Part shown: positions 51,843 through 63,390 of the stretch, one piece after another
Layout: each line of letters begins with the position of its first letter
Position numbering within the stretch: position 1 is the stretch's first letter
Assembly: GCA_010645155.1 (NCBI GenBank)
Contig: CM021312.1
Span: 13,797,663 to 13,861,662, forward strand
Direction of reading: 5' to 3'
Length of the DNA stretch: 64,000 nucleotides
From: Tigriopus japonicus
Taxonomy: Eukaryota; Arthropoda; Copepoda; Harpacticoida; Harpacticidae
Program-made: the position numbers and the translations under genes
Notes under the pieces: generated by a model
What the model was told of the DNA's origin: nothing
Seen by the model: the letters and a program-made list of their open reading frames with translations, nothing else
Databases searched by the model: none

Positions 51843-51900
51843 GCAGAGGTCGGCAACCGAGGGGCCGCAGATAATAAGTGGGCTGTGAGACTTATTTTAG
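51843..51900. mobile_element. hAT-type end remnant
   Basis: CAGAGGTCGGCAACC at 51843 matches the terminal repeat of the MITE at 33096 with one change. No partner end found, so the element is truncated; the right limit is a guess. Confidence 0.4.
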
Positions 51901-52100
51901 CATCTCTGGTCTGGTCCGGTTAAGGCCATTGTAAAGTCCAAAAATGTTGGCTACATGGACATAACTTATTTTGTGATCAATGACCTTGAGCTTTTTTTGC
52001 ATTTCATGTGGTAGTTTTTGTTTGGTGAGCCCTGATTTGCGCCAACACAAATATATAATAGGGATAGGGATGATATAGAGAGATGATATACATGTATATA

Positions 52101-52180
52101 GGGAGGAAATGTAGTCAAGAGGATAAGGCACCAACCTGTCAAGAGAGAGGTCTTGAGTTCGAATCTCACCCTGAACTCAA
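52101..52180 (+). repeat. tRNA-like SINE head or decayed tRNA
   Basis: A perfect A box (TAGTCAAGAGG, 52112-52122) and perfect B box (GTTCGAATC, 52157-52165). The anticodon-loop region CCTGTCA resembles tRNA-Asp (GTC). The acceptor stem does not pair, and the anticodon stem is poor, so a functional tRNA is unlikely. Confidence 0.45.
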
Positions 52181-53060
52181 GAAGAGATTGAATGAACACA
52201 GTTTTCTTTTCATCAATAAAAAAGGGCCAACTCATTGTCATAGTTTATGAACTCAGCTTTGACTTGGCAACTTTTTAACATCAATTCGATTGAGTTTACT
52301 CAGCACAAGCTCAGGGTCATTTGAAGAAGAATGCAGTTGATTTATATCTACTGGAACTTAAACTCGTTACTCGAGAGCAACATCGTTCATTAAATGCAGG
52401 TCTTGGAATTTCTCAAAGACATCAGGGCATTTTTTTGACCCGAATTAGCATAGATAAATAAAATAGAGATATCTCAATTTTGACGTCGCCAAAACCGCCC
52501 TCTATGAGGGATTACCTAACAACATTGTTAAAAATGAAGGTTTCATAAGGAACGTCATAGAGCGCGCTACCTTGTTTGTAACGCAAATATCCTTTTTGAA
52601 GTTTGATTCTCAGAGTCAATCCAGAAAATACAGCCTGAGTCATCTAGAGGTCACGGATCAAACAACTGTCGCCGTAGTCTGCCTGCTTAGCTAAAATTGA
52701 GAAGTCTGGAGCTGGTTTGTGCGAATTAGGCAAAATATTCCGAAACAAAAAGGGAAACCTGATTAATCCATGCGTCTTTCAAAATACACTTGAAAAAATG
52801 TTGATTTGAAATTAAATGAATTGTTTATTAGACAATTCATTTTCGTATAAATGTTCCCAAGATGTGAACAGACCACCTTTTGAACCGTTGACGAAGTTTA
52901 ACAATATGTGGTCATGAAAATCATTTGAATAAAATCGATGAATAAAGTGAAAATTAAAGTGACCAGATCTGTCGGAACAACGATCAAAACATTAATTTGT
53001 TCCTTCTACGCTTTTAATCTTCAGATAACATGTTTTTGAAGCGAAGCGACACCTCCACAG

Positions 53061-54190
53061 GGTGTTCCGAATAGCTTTTTAGGTTTGAATCAAAATACCC
53101 AAAGACATCATGGCACTTTTTGGACCCACAATTCGATGAGAAACAACTTTACTTTTATTGTATTATATAGGTTTAGGTCCAGGGAAAAAGTTAAATACTT
53201 AAAAACCTATTAATTATAGCATATTTATATCGTTTATTTAACCCATATTTAGAGACCATTTAGTTACCTAATGAATTCAAATTGAAAAAAAATTCATTCA
53301 TCAACAGCTGAGTTATTTGACTTTGAATGGTCCATTTTTGACCCCAAAAAGCCGAAAAACGCTAGTTGTTTGAAAAAACAAATTCCCAAAGATTTCACAG
53401 AGCTTTTCAATATTGCAAAAATAAATGATATTTTTTTGAGTTTGGAACTTATGTCAATATAACTTAAAAGAAGAAAAACTAGCACTTAAAATGCACATAA
53501 ACAACATTTTTGGAAAGCATATTTCATATCTATTTAGAGTACGCCATGATTTGTGTTCTGCCAAAATTACAAATAAATATGTCGAACAGATTCATATTCA
53601 AAATTACGGTTTCTAGAAGGACCATATTCAAAATGGACTAAAATCGAAACTTGAAACATTAACCGACTTTTTCAAAACTTTTAAATATCACCCAACTTTG
53701 AGTGTCTTTGATACTGCAAAAGATTTTTTATCGGAAAAGGTATGTTAAATGCCTTTTAAGTGCTATTTTTTCTTCTTTTAAGTTATATTGACATAAGTTC
53801 CAAACTCAAAAAAATATCATTTATTTTTGCAATATTGAAAAGCTCTGTGAAATCTTTGGGAATTTGTTTTTTCTTATAACTGTAGCGTTTTTCGGCTTTT
53901 TGGGGTCAAAAATGGACCATTCAAAGTCAAATAACTCAGCTGTTGATGAATGAATTTTTATGAATTTGAATTCATAGGGTAACTAAATAGTCTCTAATTA
54001 TGGGTTAAATTAACGATTTGAATATGCTATAATTAATAGGTTTTTAGGTATATAACTTTTTCCCTGGACCTAAACTTATATACAGTAATCCAATAAAAGT
54101 AAAGTTGTTTCCCATTGTATTGTGGGTCCAAAAAGTGCCATGATGTCTTTGGGTATTTCGATTCAAACCTAAAAAGCCATTCGGAACGCC
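53061..54190. mobile_element. Long inverted-repeat (foldback) element, 1130 bp
   Basis: The left arm (about 53061-53500) and right arm (about 53740-54190) are reverse complements with few differences, for example GGTGTTCCGAATAGC against GGCGTTCCGAATGGC, and TTTGACCCCAAAAAGCCGAA on the left against its inverse on the right. The spacer is about 240 bp. No coding frame. It is the largest palindromic structure in the window, ending 294 bp before the GFAT start codon. No direct target duplication is evident. Confidence 0.85.
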
Positions 54191-54483
54191 GTGTCCAGTT
54201 ACCTCTACAAGATTTTCATCAAAAATCAAACTCATTATCTATTAAATTTTCAGGCTCTTTGTAGAGATATCTCAGCTTCAAAACTGTTTTATTGTCAGAA
54301 GAATGATGTTAGCCATACATGTGTGCTTGCTACATCCAAAATTTGGTCGGTCCCGTACAATTCAGAGAGTTCCACTCAGCTTTCTTTTTCCACGTTGAAA
54401 GGTAGAAAGCCGCCAAAACTGATGACATAAACAAACACCGTGCTCCAGTTTCTTAGTCTGGTATATCTTCCGACTTTGCCAAC

Positions 54484-57400
54484 ATGTGTGGTACGATAAA
54501 ATAATCAAAAGTCACACCATGAAAACCTATACCATTGTCTTTATCTTTTGTACTTAGGAATATGTGGATGCGTGTTCTTCAACAGTACTGTGAGCAGTTT
54601 GGAGCTCCTTCGGCAGCTTCAACATAGCATGGCAAGAATGGAATATCGTGGATATGATTCTTGTGGAGCGGCCATTCAGTGTCAATTGAGGAATGGAGAT
54701 CCCGGAATTGAGTTGTTTAAAGCGGTTGGAAGTCCATCTGAGACATTTTGGCCGGTTGTGGAGGCCGGGGTAGATCAGATTAATCCCGCCTTGGTTCAAC
54801 CCATTCAATTGGGGATGGGTCATACCCGATGGGCTACCCATGGAGAGGCAGGGGTGCGGAATTGTCACCCACATGTCAGTTCTGACAAGAAGGAGTTTGT
54901 GGTGGTTCACAATGGTAAGATCCCAAAAGGTAATTTGTTTTGTGAATGTCAAGCCATATGAAAGTATACTTTCAATATTGACTTCAGGGGTACTTTTAGC
55001 CTGTTGAGCAATGTTTGGCAAAAATATACATCGCCTAAATATTAGCTGATATTCATACACCATTCAGCTGAAACCTCAAGTATCTAGAGAAAAAATATAT
55101 CGTTTAAGGACTTGGATTTAGCCGTTTCGATAATTTTCATACCACATAATGTTAAGATTGTCTTTGGGCATTAGTATAAAAATGTACGATGTTCGGAACA
55201 AAGCAATTTGCGTAATTTCTTTTATCATCAAAGAATTTCCAAGGAATTTAAGGGTGACTCGAAAAACCTTATTTGGGCCTTTAAACTTATGGGGAATAAC
55301 ATTTCCTTAATATTTTGAATAAGTCGAAGTCGAGGGATCTAAGTTAAAGATCTGGGCTGCTTTTAATAAGAACTGAAATTATTACAGGACAAATCACAAA
55401 TTTTGCGCAAATTCGCAACTATCTCAAAGCTCAAAGAAACTGGGACTTTTACTCGGAGACCGACACAGAGGTGATCCCCAAGCTTGCCCTCTATTTCTAT
55501 GAGCAAACGCCCAATGCCACTTTCCCAGATGTTGTGGAACAAGTGTGCCAGGTTCTTGATGGTGCCTATGCCTTGATCTTTATGAGCACTTTGTTCCCAA
55601 ATGAAGTTGTGGCAACCAAATGTGGCTCTCCGTTGATCATTGGGGTCAAATCTGATTCCCGATTGCAATTGTCGGATTGTAGAACGAGTTTCAAAAGTAA
55701 GTTCTGAACTGATTGAATGACTTTTGTCAACTAATCTTGCAGTGGTTTGTCAACTAAAAACCCGACGATTCTACTACTTCTTAGGAACTGAATCGGCGGC
55801 ATATGCAAATGCTGTCCGGGAAGAGGTTAATGGATCAGGTAAGCATTCTAAAGAGCATTACGGCGATTTTAGAGTCCAGAATTTTACGTATCAAGGATGC
55901 AAGGGTTTAGTGATTTTTTGAAATAACAGTTACGTTCAATTTCAGAGTGAGTGTTTTGCTTTTTGAGGTTATGGATGTCTAAAGTCTTTTTTTCAAATTT
56001 TAGGTGACAATGCTGAGGCAGAGTATAGGATGGATGAACCAAATCATATGATTTACAAACCAAGTGATACTAAATCAAAGCCAAAGGTCCAATATTATTT
56101 CTCAAGTGACCGTCCAGCCTTAGGAGGTCTCACCAGCTATTGCCTTGATTTACATGTAAGTTAATACTCATTCAAATATATAATATGTGATTTGGACATT
56201 TTATCTGGATTTTCTTGTATCTTGGATGGATTTTACAACTTTTCATATCAAAAACTTGAAAGGAACAAAACAAAATATTTTGTAATAGACATACTTGTCA
56301 CTGATGATTTTGTTTGGCATGAACTGAAAATGCCCTTAAATATACTATAGAACTTCAATAGCAATTGCTAACAAAATAAAGTTTAAGAGTTGACTTGAAA
56401 CTAGTCCGATTAAGTAACTAATGAAATTTCAAAAAAGCGTCAATTTGTTGAGTCGTGTTTGACCGCATGAAAATCTCTAATCTCTTTGGCTTTTGTCCCA
56501 TCACTACTTTTGCCACACTGAACTCAGTCATCTTATTTTTTTCAATTAAAGAAAATTTATTTACCTATTTTTATCAGCTTCAAATGAAAAAAGGGAGACG
56601 TTTGTCTCTGATGATCCCTAGAACTAAAACCATTAACGACAATTTGATGGAGGGATCCTTCTATATTTCAGGATTTCGACATTGCCCATGCTCGAGGGAA
56701 TGGTGAGTTAGAGATTTCTTACAAATACCCAGGCTCAATTGCAGACCGGCATCTAAAGCACCAAGAATTTGACCAAGTATCCGAAGAAGAAAACATTTTC
56801 TCCTGCAAAACTGAGCAAGAGATCCACCAACAAAGGGCCACAATTGAATCTGCTGTTCGTGGACGAGTTGATTTTGACAATCACGCGGTAAAACTTGGTG
56901 GAATTCAAGCTTATCTTCATGAGATCCGGCGAACTAATCGGATATACATGATCGGGATGGGCACATCTACCCATGCAGCCTTGGCCACTCAAAAAATATT
57001 GACCAGTCTAACCAACAAAAGTGTTTCTGTGGTGCAAGCCACTCAATTCATTGACATGGAGGAACCCATTGCTAAGACAGATTTATGTATCTTTATCTCA
57101 CAATCGGGAGAAACTGCGGACACAAAGGCTGCTTTGGATTATTGTAATCAGGCAGGGGCTTTGACCTTGGGGATCACCAATGTTGTGGGCAGCTCCATTT
57201 GCCAAAACACTACTTGTGGGATCCATGTCAATGCAGGGGTGGAAGTGGGTGTGGCATCAACCAAGGCTTACACTTCACAATATATTTGCTTAGTTTTGTT
57301 GGGCATTGCTATTGCCCAGGATTATTTCAGCATGAAAGATCAAATCCGAGAGGTAAGTGCAGAAATTTCATGGAAATTACTCAGTGCATTAAGGCTGCTT

Positions 57401-58075
57401 TGACCCCTTTTAAGATAATTGATGGTCTCCGTGAATTACCCATGAAAGCAGAGGAGGTTCTGAACCATAAGCAAGAACTAAAGGAGCTGGTGGAATTGAT
57501 CCAAGAGCGTCAGGCCATCGTTAAGGAAGGCATGACATTTAATACGGACAAATCTAATTCGTTGTACATTTTGGGCAGAGGGTACCAATATGCAGTTGCC
57601 CGTGAGGCTGCTCTCAAGATCAAAGAAATTGCTTATATGCATGCTGAAGGTCTTTGTGCCTCTGAGTTAAAGCATGGACCCTTGGCGATGGTTCAAGAAA
57701 ACTTTCCAGTCATCTTGTTTGCCTTAAATGACCAATTCAAAACAGTAAGTCTTTATAAGTGGAGGTGTTTATTTCCATGATCAAAATAACAAAAATGTAT
57801 TCCTTTTTTAGCATGCATTTAACGCCATGAACCAGCTGGTGTCTCGAGGTTGCGTGCCATTTCTGGTCATAACTGAGGGTGATGAATTGGAATTAGAAAA
57901 CAACTTCAAGAACAAGGCTGAGGTCCCATTCCACTTTGTGTTGCCCAAATCTACACCTTGTCTTCAAGGAATATTGGCTGTGATACCAATGCAGCTCCTG
58001 AGTTTGTACCTTGCACAAGCCCGTGGTTGCAATGTGGACCAGCCCCGCAACCTCGCCAAGTCTGTTACTGTATAA
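54484..58075 (+). CDS. Gfat: Glutamine:fructose-6-phosphate aminotransferase (GFAT), complete, 8 exons
   Basis: Makes glucosamine-6-phosphate from fructose-6-phosphate and glutamine, the first step towards UDP-GlcNAc and chitin; cytosolic. Exons: 54484-54490, 54558-54914, 55388-55696, 55743-55838, 56004-56155, 56672-57352, 57415-57744, 57812-58075; 731 residues, all phases agree. Glutaminase half: M-C-G-I with catalytic Cys2, MEYRGYDSCGAA, HTRWATHGE, HNG and ESETDT-like SETDTE. Isomerase half with two SIS domains: MGTSTHAA, SQSGETAD (450-457), VASTKAYTSQ, GRGYQYA, ALKIKEIAYMHAEG, ELKHGPLA and the end N-L-A-K-S-V-T-V. The length is close to animal GFATs. Oddities: the first coding exon is 7 bp, the usual CGTS reads MGTS, the C-terminal Glu found in human GFPT1 is absent, and the variable loop (about 210-275) is unlike vertebrate GFATs. 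Confidence 0.96.
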
Positions 58076-58229
58076 CAATTTAAGTTTGATGGATCTTTTG
58101 AGGGAAACCGGAAAAAGATTTTGATGATCATAAGGGGGACAGTTACTTTAAAAATATTTTGCTTAAACTTTGTCCAAAAATGACGTCCAAAAATGTATGA
58201 AAACTATCAGGTGGAATGTTTACTTTTAT

Positions 58230-58235
58230 AATAAA
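58230..58235 (+). terminator. Polyadenylation signal of GFAT
   Basis: AATAAA about 155 bp after the stop codon. Confidence 0.7.
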
Positions 58236-58680
58236 TTGGAATGAAAAACCTTAACTAAACATGAATTTGGCGTAGCTTTTGCTTTGTTTTATGCAACATC
58301 TTTGGATCAAAGTACATCGAGGGGCTTGTTAAACCATCAAATGGAGGCCCTCGTCAAATTTAGACTCCGGTGTTAATATTAGAATTGACCCAATTTTCGG
58401 TTGTTCCAAATTTCAAATCGGGTTGTATTTCTCAAGCTTACAACGCAGCCAGATATTAGTTTGGCGTCTTTTGAAATACTTTAAATCTCATATGCCTAAA
58501 GATTGATAATTTCAGATAAAGCAAGAAATATTTGACTTGAATTTGAAAATGCAATACATTTTATGATTGTTTCAATCAAATCAAAATTATGGACAGATAT
58601 AAATAAATTGTACCTCCACGTGCAAAATTCAAGCTTTATCCTATGAAGCTTGTTTTGCTTTTAAGCATATTTCTAAGCAT

Positions 58681-58803
58681 ATGTTCAGTCCTGGAGGAAA
58701 CAAGTTTGACTCTCCTTTATTTGACTAGACATACCCGTATTTATACATAGTAGAAATGACTAGAATGAGTGACTAGAATACGAGCATGAGCTATGACTCA
58801 ACA
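58681..58803 (+). repeat. 123-bp direct repeat, left copy
   Basis: Matches 59446-59568 with a single visible difference (CTGGAGG against CTCGAGG). The two copies lie on either side of the 597-N gap. Confidence 0.95.
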
Positions 58804-58844
58804 TTTCCCTTTCCGGGGGCGGGTCGACGGACACTCGTGCCTCC

Positions 58845-59441
58845 NNNNNNNNNNNNNNNNNNNNNNNNNNNNNNNNNNNNNNNNNNNNNNNNNNNNNNNN
58901 NNNNNNNNNNNNNNNNNNNNNNNNNNNNNNNNNNNNNNNNNNNNNNNNNNNNNNNNNNNNNNNNNNNNNNNNNNNNNNNNNNNNNNNNNNNNNNNNNNNN
59001 NNNNNNNNNNNNNNNNNNNNNNNNNNNNNNNNNNNNNNNNNNNNNNNNNNNNNNNNNNNNNNNNNNNNNNNNNNNNNNNNNNNNNNNNNNNNNNNNNNNN
59101 NNNNNNNNNNNNNNNNNNNNNNNNNNNNNNNNNNNNNNNNNNNNNNNNNNNNNNNNNNNNNNNNNNNNNNNNNNNNNNNNNNNNNNNNNNNNNNNNNNNN
59201 NNNNNNNNNNNNNNNNNNNNNNNNNNNNNNNNNNNNNNNNNNNNNNNNNNNNNNNNNNNNNNNNNNNNNNNNNNNNNNNNNNNNNNNNNNNNNNNNNNNN
59301 NNNNNNNNNNNNNNNNNNNNNNNNNNNNNNNNNNNNNNNNNNNNNNNNNNNNNNNNNNNNNNNNNNNNNNNNNNNNNNNNNNNNNNNNNNNNNNNNNNNN
59401 NNNNNNNNNNNNNNNNNNNNNNNNNNNNNNNNNNNNNNNNN
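58845..59441. other. Assembly gap (597 N)
   Basis: Preceded by a GC-rich 40-bp stretch unlike its surroundings (CCGGGGGCGGGTCGACGG) and flanked by direct repeats. Confidence 0.99.
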
Positions 59442-59445
59442 CGCC

Positions 59446-59568
59446 ATGTTCAGTCCTCGAGGAAACAAGTTTGACTCTCCTTTATTTGACTAGACATACC
59501 CGTATTTATACATAGTAGAAATGACTAGAATGAGTGACTAGAATACGAGCATGAGCTATGACTCAACA
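59446..59568 (+). repeat. 123-bp direct repeat, right copy
   Basis: Begins five bases after the gap. See the left copy at 58681. Confidence 0.95.
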
Positions 59569-61440
59569 GCATATTTTGCGAAGAAATTACAAAACGTTAT
59601 ATATTCCCCAAATGTAAAAGAAAAGTCATTAAAAGTTGGGTTCATTTCCGGTAAATCATGTAAAATGCAGATGAAATTCAAATAGGGCCTTAACCATGAG
59701 TTTGAAATGATATTTTAAGCTGTTCCATTTCTTTAAAAACAACCGGTAAAGTCCATCATTCCATCAGAGGACATTCAAATCAAGAATCCATACTTGAATT
59801 GGATTTTGACTTGCCTATCCTCTCATAATTGGTGCTGTGAACCATAAAAATGACCTCATTTTTCCCCTTATTTTGGGCTAAGATCCATTCAAGATCGATT
59901 TACGTAGTGCGTGGTTTGATGGAACTTGTATAGTACAAAGAGGATTCAAATATCTTGGCTCAATTTAGAACTAGGACATGTCAAAGATCAATGAAGGAAT
60001 TCCAATCGCAAGGAAGCCAAAAATCAAAGAGCTGATTTGCTGGCACATATTTAACCTCAAAGTCTGGCTCGCTTCACAAGTGCTTAAATTCAAACATCAT
60101 TGAAGTATGTATTTTTCGTGGTTTGTGAAAATATGAATGAAAGACTTGGAAAGGGAAGCCAACCGTTTGAAGATGGTAATTTTCTGCGTATTAGTTGAAA
60201 AGGGTAAATTTCTCTTAGGGCTCGATTTCCCAGGAAATGTCGTCATCTTTCTTTACCGGATTTCCTAGATTTTACATTTCCCGGCAAAAAATGCTTTAAA
60301 TGATTTTATTTCTATGGTTAAAGCCGATAAGAAAATAATGACGAAACCCGAAAATCAATTAAAAAACTCAGTTATTAATCGGTTGTTGGAAAAGTTGTTA
60401 ATCGGTATCCTTTTTGTTTTTTATGTTGAGTAATGCTGTGACAATTTATGTTTGACATAAATCCGACGAGAAATCATTTAGTTAACACAATTGTTTCTAG
60501 AATTTACTGGATTGAACACGGTCGATAATTCGATTTGGTACAAAATAAAATAAAATGGAAAAACGGGGGTTTCACTTCTATTGTGTAATAAATCTACTCA
60601 ATTTTAGTGGACCGTGCTCTTTCCATCAAATTCTAGATGTCCTTGGTTAACATTATAATTACCAATACCCGTTTGTTTGCAAGAAGGTTTAATCAAGTTT
60701 TTTTTAAAGATTGTTTTGATCTTTGGACATAAAATTTGCTTCCATTTTGCCTGATATATCATGTGAAATATTTGAATTTTAAAGCACCAACTTTAATTTA
60801 TGAATTCATTAATGGTGGGACTGCTAGAAACACTTTATTGAAAATTTGAGATCAGAGATAAAGTAGTAGATAAGGTCACGATTATTTTTTTGTATCTTAT
60901 TGGCCGATAAAAAGGAAGATTGTGTGATGGTAAGAAAAATCAGCAAGAACATCGAGATAATCTAAACCCAAGTGTTGATTGAGTGTATACGTATTCACAA
61001 GAACAGGAAAGAAAACCAGAGCTTTTCGATATGAAAGAGGTATTTCAATAGGTTTTGTCAGATGCACCATTTTGAAGCGTGTGTCCTCTCAAAATTTTCA
61101 ACGATCATGTCCTCATCAATATTGTATGGGGAAGAAAGAGAGATAGAGGGATTGCTTGACGGCATTTCAGCCTTCAAGCCCAAAACCATAGTAGCTTCAA
61201 AATAACGTGTGTGTAGTGGAAAACTAGAGGGTCCTCAAGGTTTGAAAAGTAGACTTTAGTCTTGATGGAGACGATGGGACCAATAAGGGTAGGTTTCCAC
61301 GAGTTGGTCGAAAATTGCTGTGACTAAAAGGAAGAAGGACAAAGAAAAGTGATTGAGATTGGAATGTTTGAATCTCGAGGTATTCCATCAAAGGCTTGGA
61401 ATTCTGTTAGTGTATCGAATTGAAGAATTGGTCAAACAGA

Positions 61441-61502
61441 AGTGTTGCCATTTCGTCTTAGAGTGACCATAAAGCTTATACAAGGGCCAAAATGGCAACA
61501 CT
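61441..61502. repeat. 62-bp hairpin with GGCAACACT ends
   Basis: AGTGTTGCCATTTCG at one end and AAAATGGCAACACT at the other. Looks like a minimal inverted-repeat transposon end pair. Confidence 0.6.
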
Positions 61503-61548
61503 TAACAAAAAATCAAAAATAAACAAGTCTTTTATTGGATGTAACTAA

Positions 61549-61892
61549 AGAAGCTCATGGGAAAGAAGCGTCGACACAGTCACGTTGTTTGGCTTTTTCG
61601 AAGCTTCAAACGTTTGCCGTTGTTGTCGCCACCATCAATCAGGTAGTTCAAGTTATAACGAAAGTCCATTTTGCAATCAGTTTACATAGATCATGCCAAG
61701 AAAGTTTGATCTAGTCATTGGATCATAAAATAAGATGAATTCAAGCCCTTCCATGGATATTTTCCGGTCAAAGTCTTCTATTTGCTGTATTTTTTTTCTC
61801 TTGCACTTCTCAGTATGTTTGGATTTATTAAAGCTTCATGATAAAGCCGCTGGCGTTAGTGTTCTGATGACGCTTCTTTCACATGAGCTTCT
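61549..61892. mobile_element. Inverted-repeat element family C, 344 bp
   Basis: Starts AGAAGCTCATGGGAAAGAAG and ends in the inverse (GACGCTTCTTTCACATGAGC then TTCT), about 24 bp with one mismatch. Related to 41699-41935. Non-coding. Confidence 0.65.
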
Positions 61893-62147
61893 GTAGATGT
61901 TCCGAGAGATATTTGATAAACAGAAAGGATTTTAATTCCATTGCTCTCAATTCTTGAAGCATTCAGACTTACAAACTTATTATGGAATTTTTTTACCGTC
62001 CATGAAGGAATTAAATCGAATTCTAAAAATCGTCACTAGATGGAACCTTCTGATTTTTAGCAAGGTTAAATTACAAAAAAACTCCTGTTTTTTTCTGGCA
62101 AATTCTTCAGTATTTTAACTCTTATCCTTATTTTTTACAACTAAACT

Positions 62148-63060
62148 GGATGAGTGGAATCGGACGAATTCAGTTGCGGATTTTGGAGTCAAAATGGCTA
62201 GGGATGCGTCAGAGTCAAGACTAACCCTTCAAACAACTAAATTAAAATTCTCAAGCCTGATTCACATTCTTCATGTTGACCCTCAATAGAGACGAACTTT
62301 TCCCTCACAAAGCAAACTCAAACTATGAAGCGATCAAGCCTAGTTTTGATCCATCCCTAGACAGTTTGGTCCATCAAATCTCCAGCTGAATTAGGCATGC
62401 CGGGGAGGTTTGAGTGATCTCTTCAATAATCTTATCGCGGGCGGATAAAACAAGAGAAAAGGCTTGTTCGACAACGTAAGAATTTGGCCGGTGCAGGGGT
62501 TTTCGCATTTTACACACCATCTTTATGACTTACACGCTATGACAAATGTCGAATGGCGAGTTTGGACATATTGACTCTCTGTTTTGCAAGAATATGCAAA
62601 ATTTATTGTTTTGATCAAAAAATAGCAAGCACTGAAAAAGACCTTTGCTACTGAAGAGAAACAGGTACAAAACACGGCATTTTGTTTATTATCTTGATGG
62701 ATTTTGAGTTTGATGATTCAAATCAGTGCTTGTAACATCACTTACACTTGTACTTACACAAAAACAGTGGTCTTTTGTTGTGAATTTTCTCATACAGGAA
62801 CGAGCAAATAAAGTGTGCATATTTTTCCAAAATCCTAACCAAAGGTGTTCAAACTTGCAATTCGACATTTTTCATAGCATCTAAGTCATAAGGGCGGTCT
62901 GTAAAATACGAAAACCCTTAAACTGCCCAAATTCTCACGAGCCACCCACTGTTGCCAAACAAGCCTTTTCTCTTCTTTCATCCGCCCGCGATAAGATTTT
63001 TGAAGAGATCACTCAAACCTCCTCCTGCATGCCTAATTCGTCCTAAATCACTCTTGATCC
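62148..63060. mobile_element. MITE family A, copy 2, split by element B
   Basis: Left part 62148-62392 matches copy 1 from GGATGAGTGGAATCGGACGA through TCCAGCTGAATT. The terminal piece resumes at 63035 (AATTCGTCCTAAATCACTCT, ending TTGATCC). Element B sits between. Confidence 0.8.
62393..63034. mobile_element. Terminal-inverted-repeat element B, copy 2 (642 bp), nested in MITE A
   Basis: Ends AGGCATGCCGGGGAGGTTTG and inverse. Flanked by AATT on both sides (62389-62392 and 63035-63038), a probable 4-bp target duplication, though AATT is itself palindromic. High similarity to copy 1 across the interior. Confidence 0.88.
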
Positions 63061-63390
63061 CTTCCACTTTCATATTCTAAGATAAAACGTTTTCAACGTT
63101 ACTTTGTTAAAAAATCAAGAAGTTTGAAGCTCTCAGATATATTGGGTGTCATTTGTCGTGTGCAAAATATGTGTCTTTGAAATGTAATTCAAAGTAATGA
63201 AATTGCGACATACCTTATATAAAGCAACATAACTTGAGCCAAACAAGCAGCAAGTAAACAAATATAAGCTTACAAATTTGCCCAAAGATGGCATTAAAAG
63301 GTAGGAGAAGTAGACAGAAAAGTCTTTGGAGCTTAGAGAGTCTATCCATTAGCGTTGAAGTGCTCTGTTACCATAAACGGCCCTATTTGT

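Larger units (their letters stand above)
50638..54483. other. Intergenic region, peptide precursor 1 to GFAT
   Basis: Holds a possible poly(A) signal (51088), a foldback repeat (51425-51782), a one-ended hAT remnant (51843), a tRNA-like SINE (about 52101-52180) and a 1.1-kb inverted repeat (53061-54190). No protein gene supported. Confidence 0.75.
58236..63390. other. Intergenic region with assembly gap and transposons
   Basis: Holds a 123-bp direct repeat around a 597-N gap, a 62-bp hairpin (61441-61502), element C (61549-61892) and MITE A with nested element B (62148-63060). 59570-61440 is AT-rich with nothing recognisable. Confidence 0.75.

Noticed and set aside
52101..52180. A functional tRNA-Asp
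   Set aside because: A and B boxes are intact but acceptor and anticodon stems do not pair; listed only as a tRNA-like repeat.
57199..57780. Separate 193-codon frame in GFAT
   Set aside because: Not a separate gene: its second half is GFAT exon 7 (57415-57744); the first half is out-of-frame sequence before a 62-bp intron.
58786..59515. Long open frames across the gap
   Set aside because: They are open only because N codons cannot be stops.
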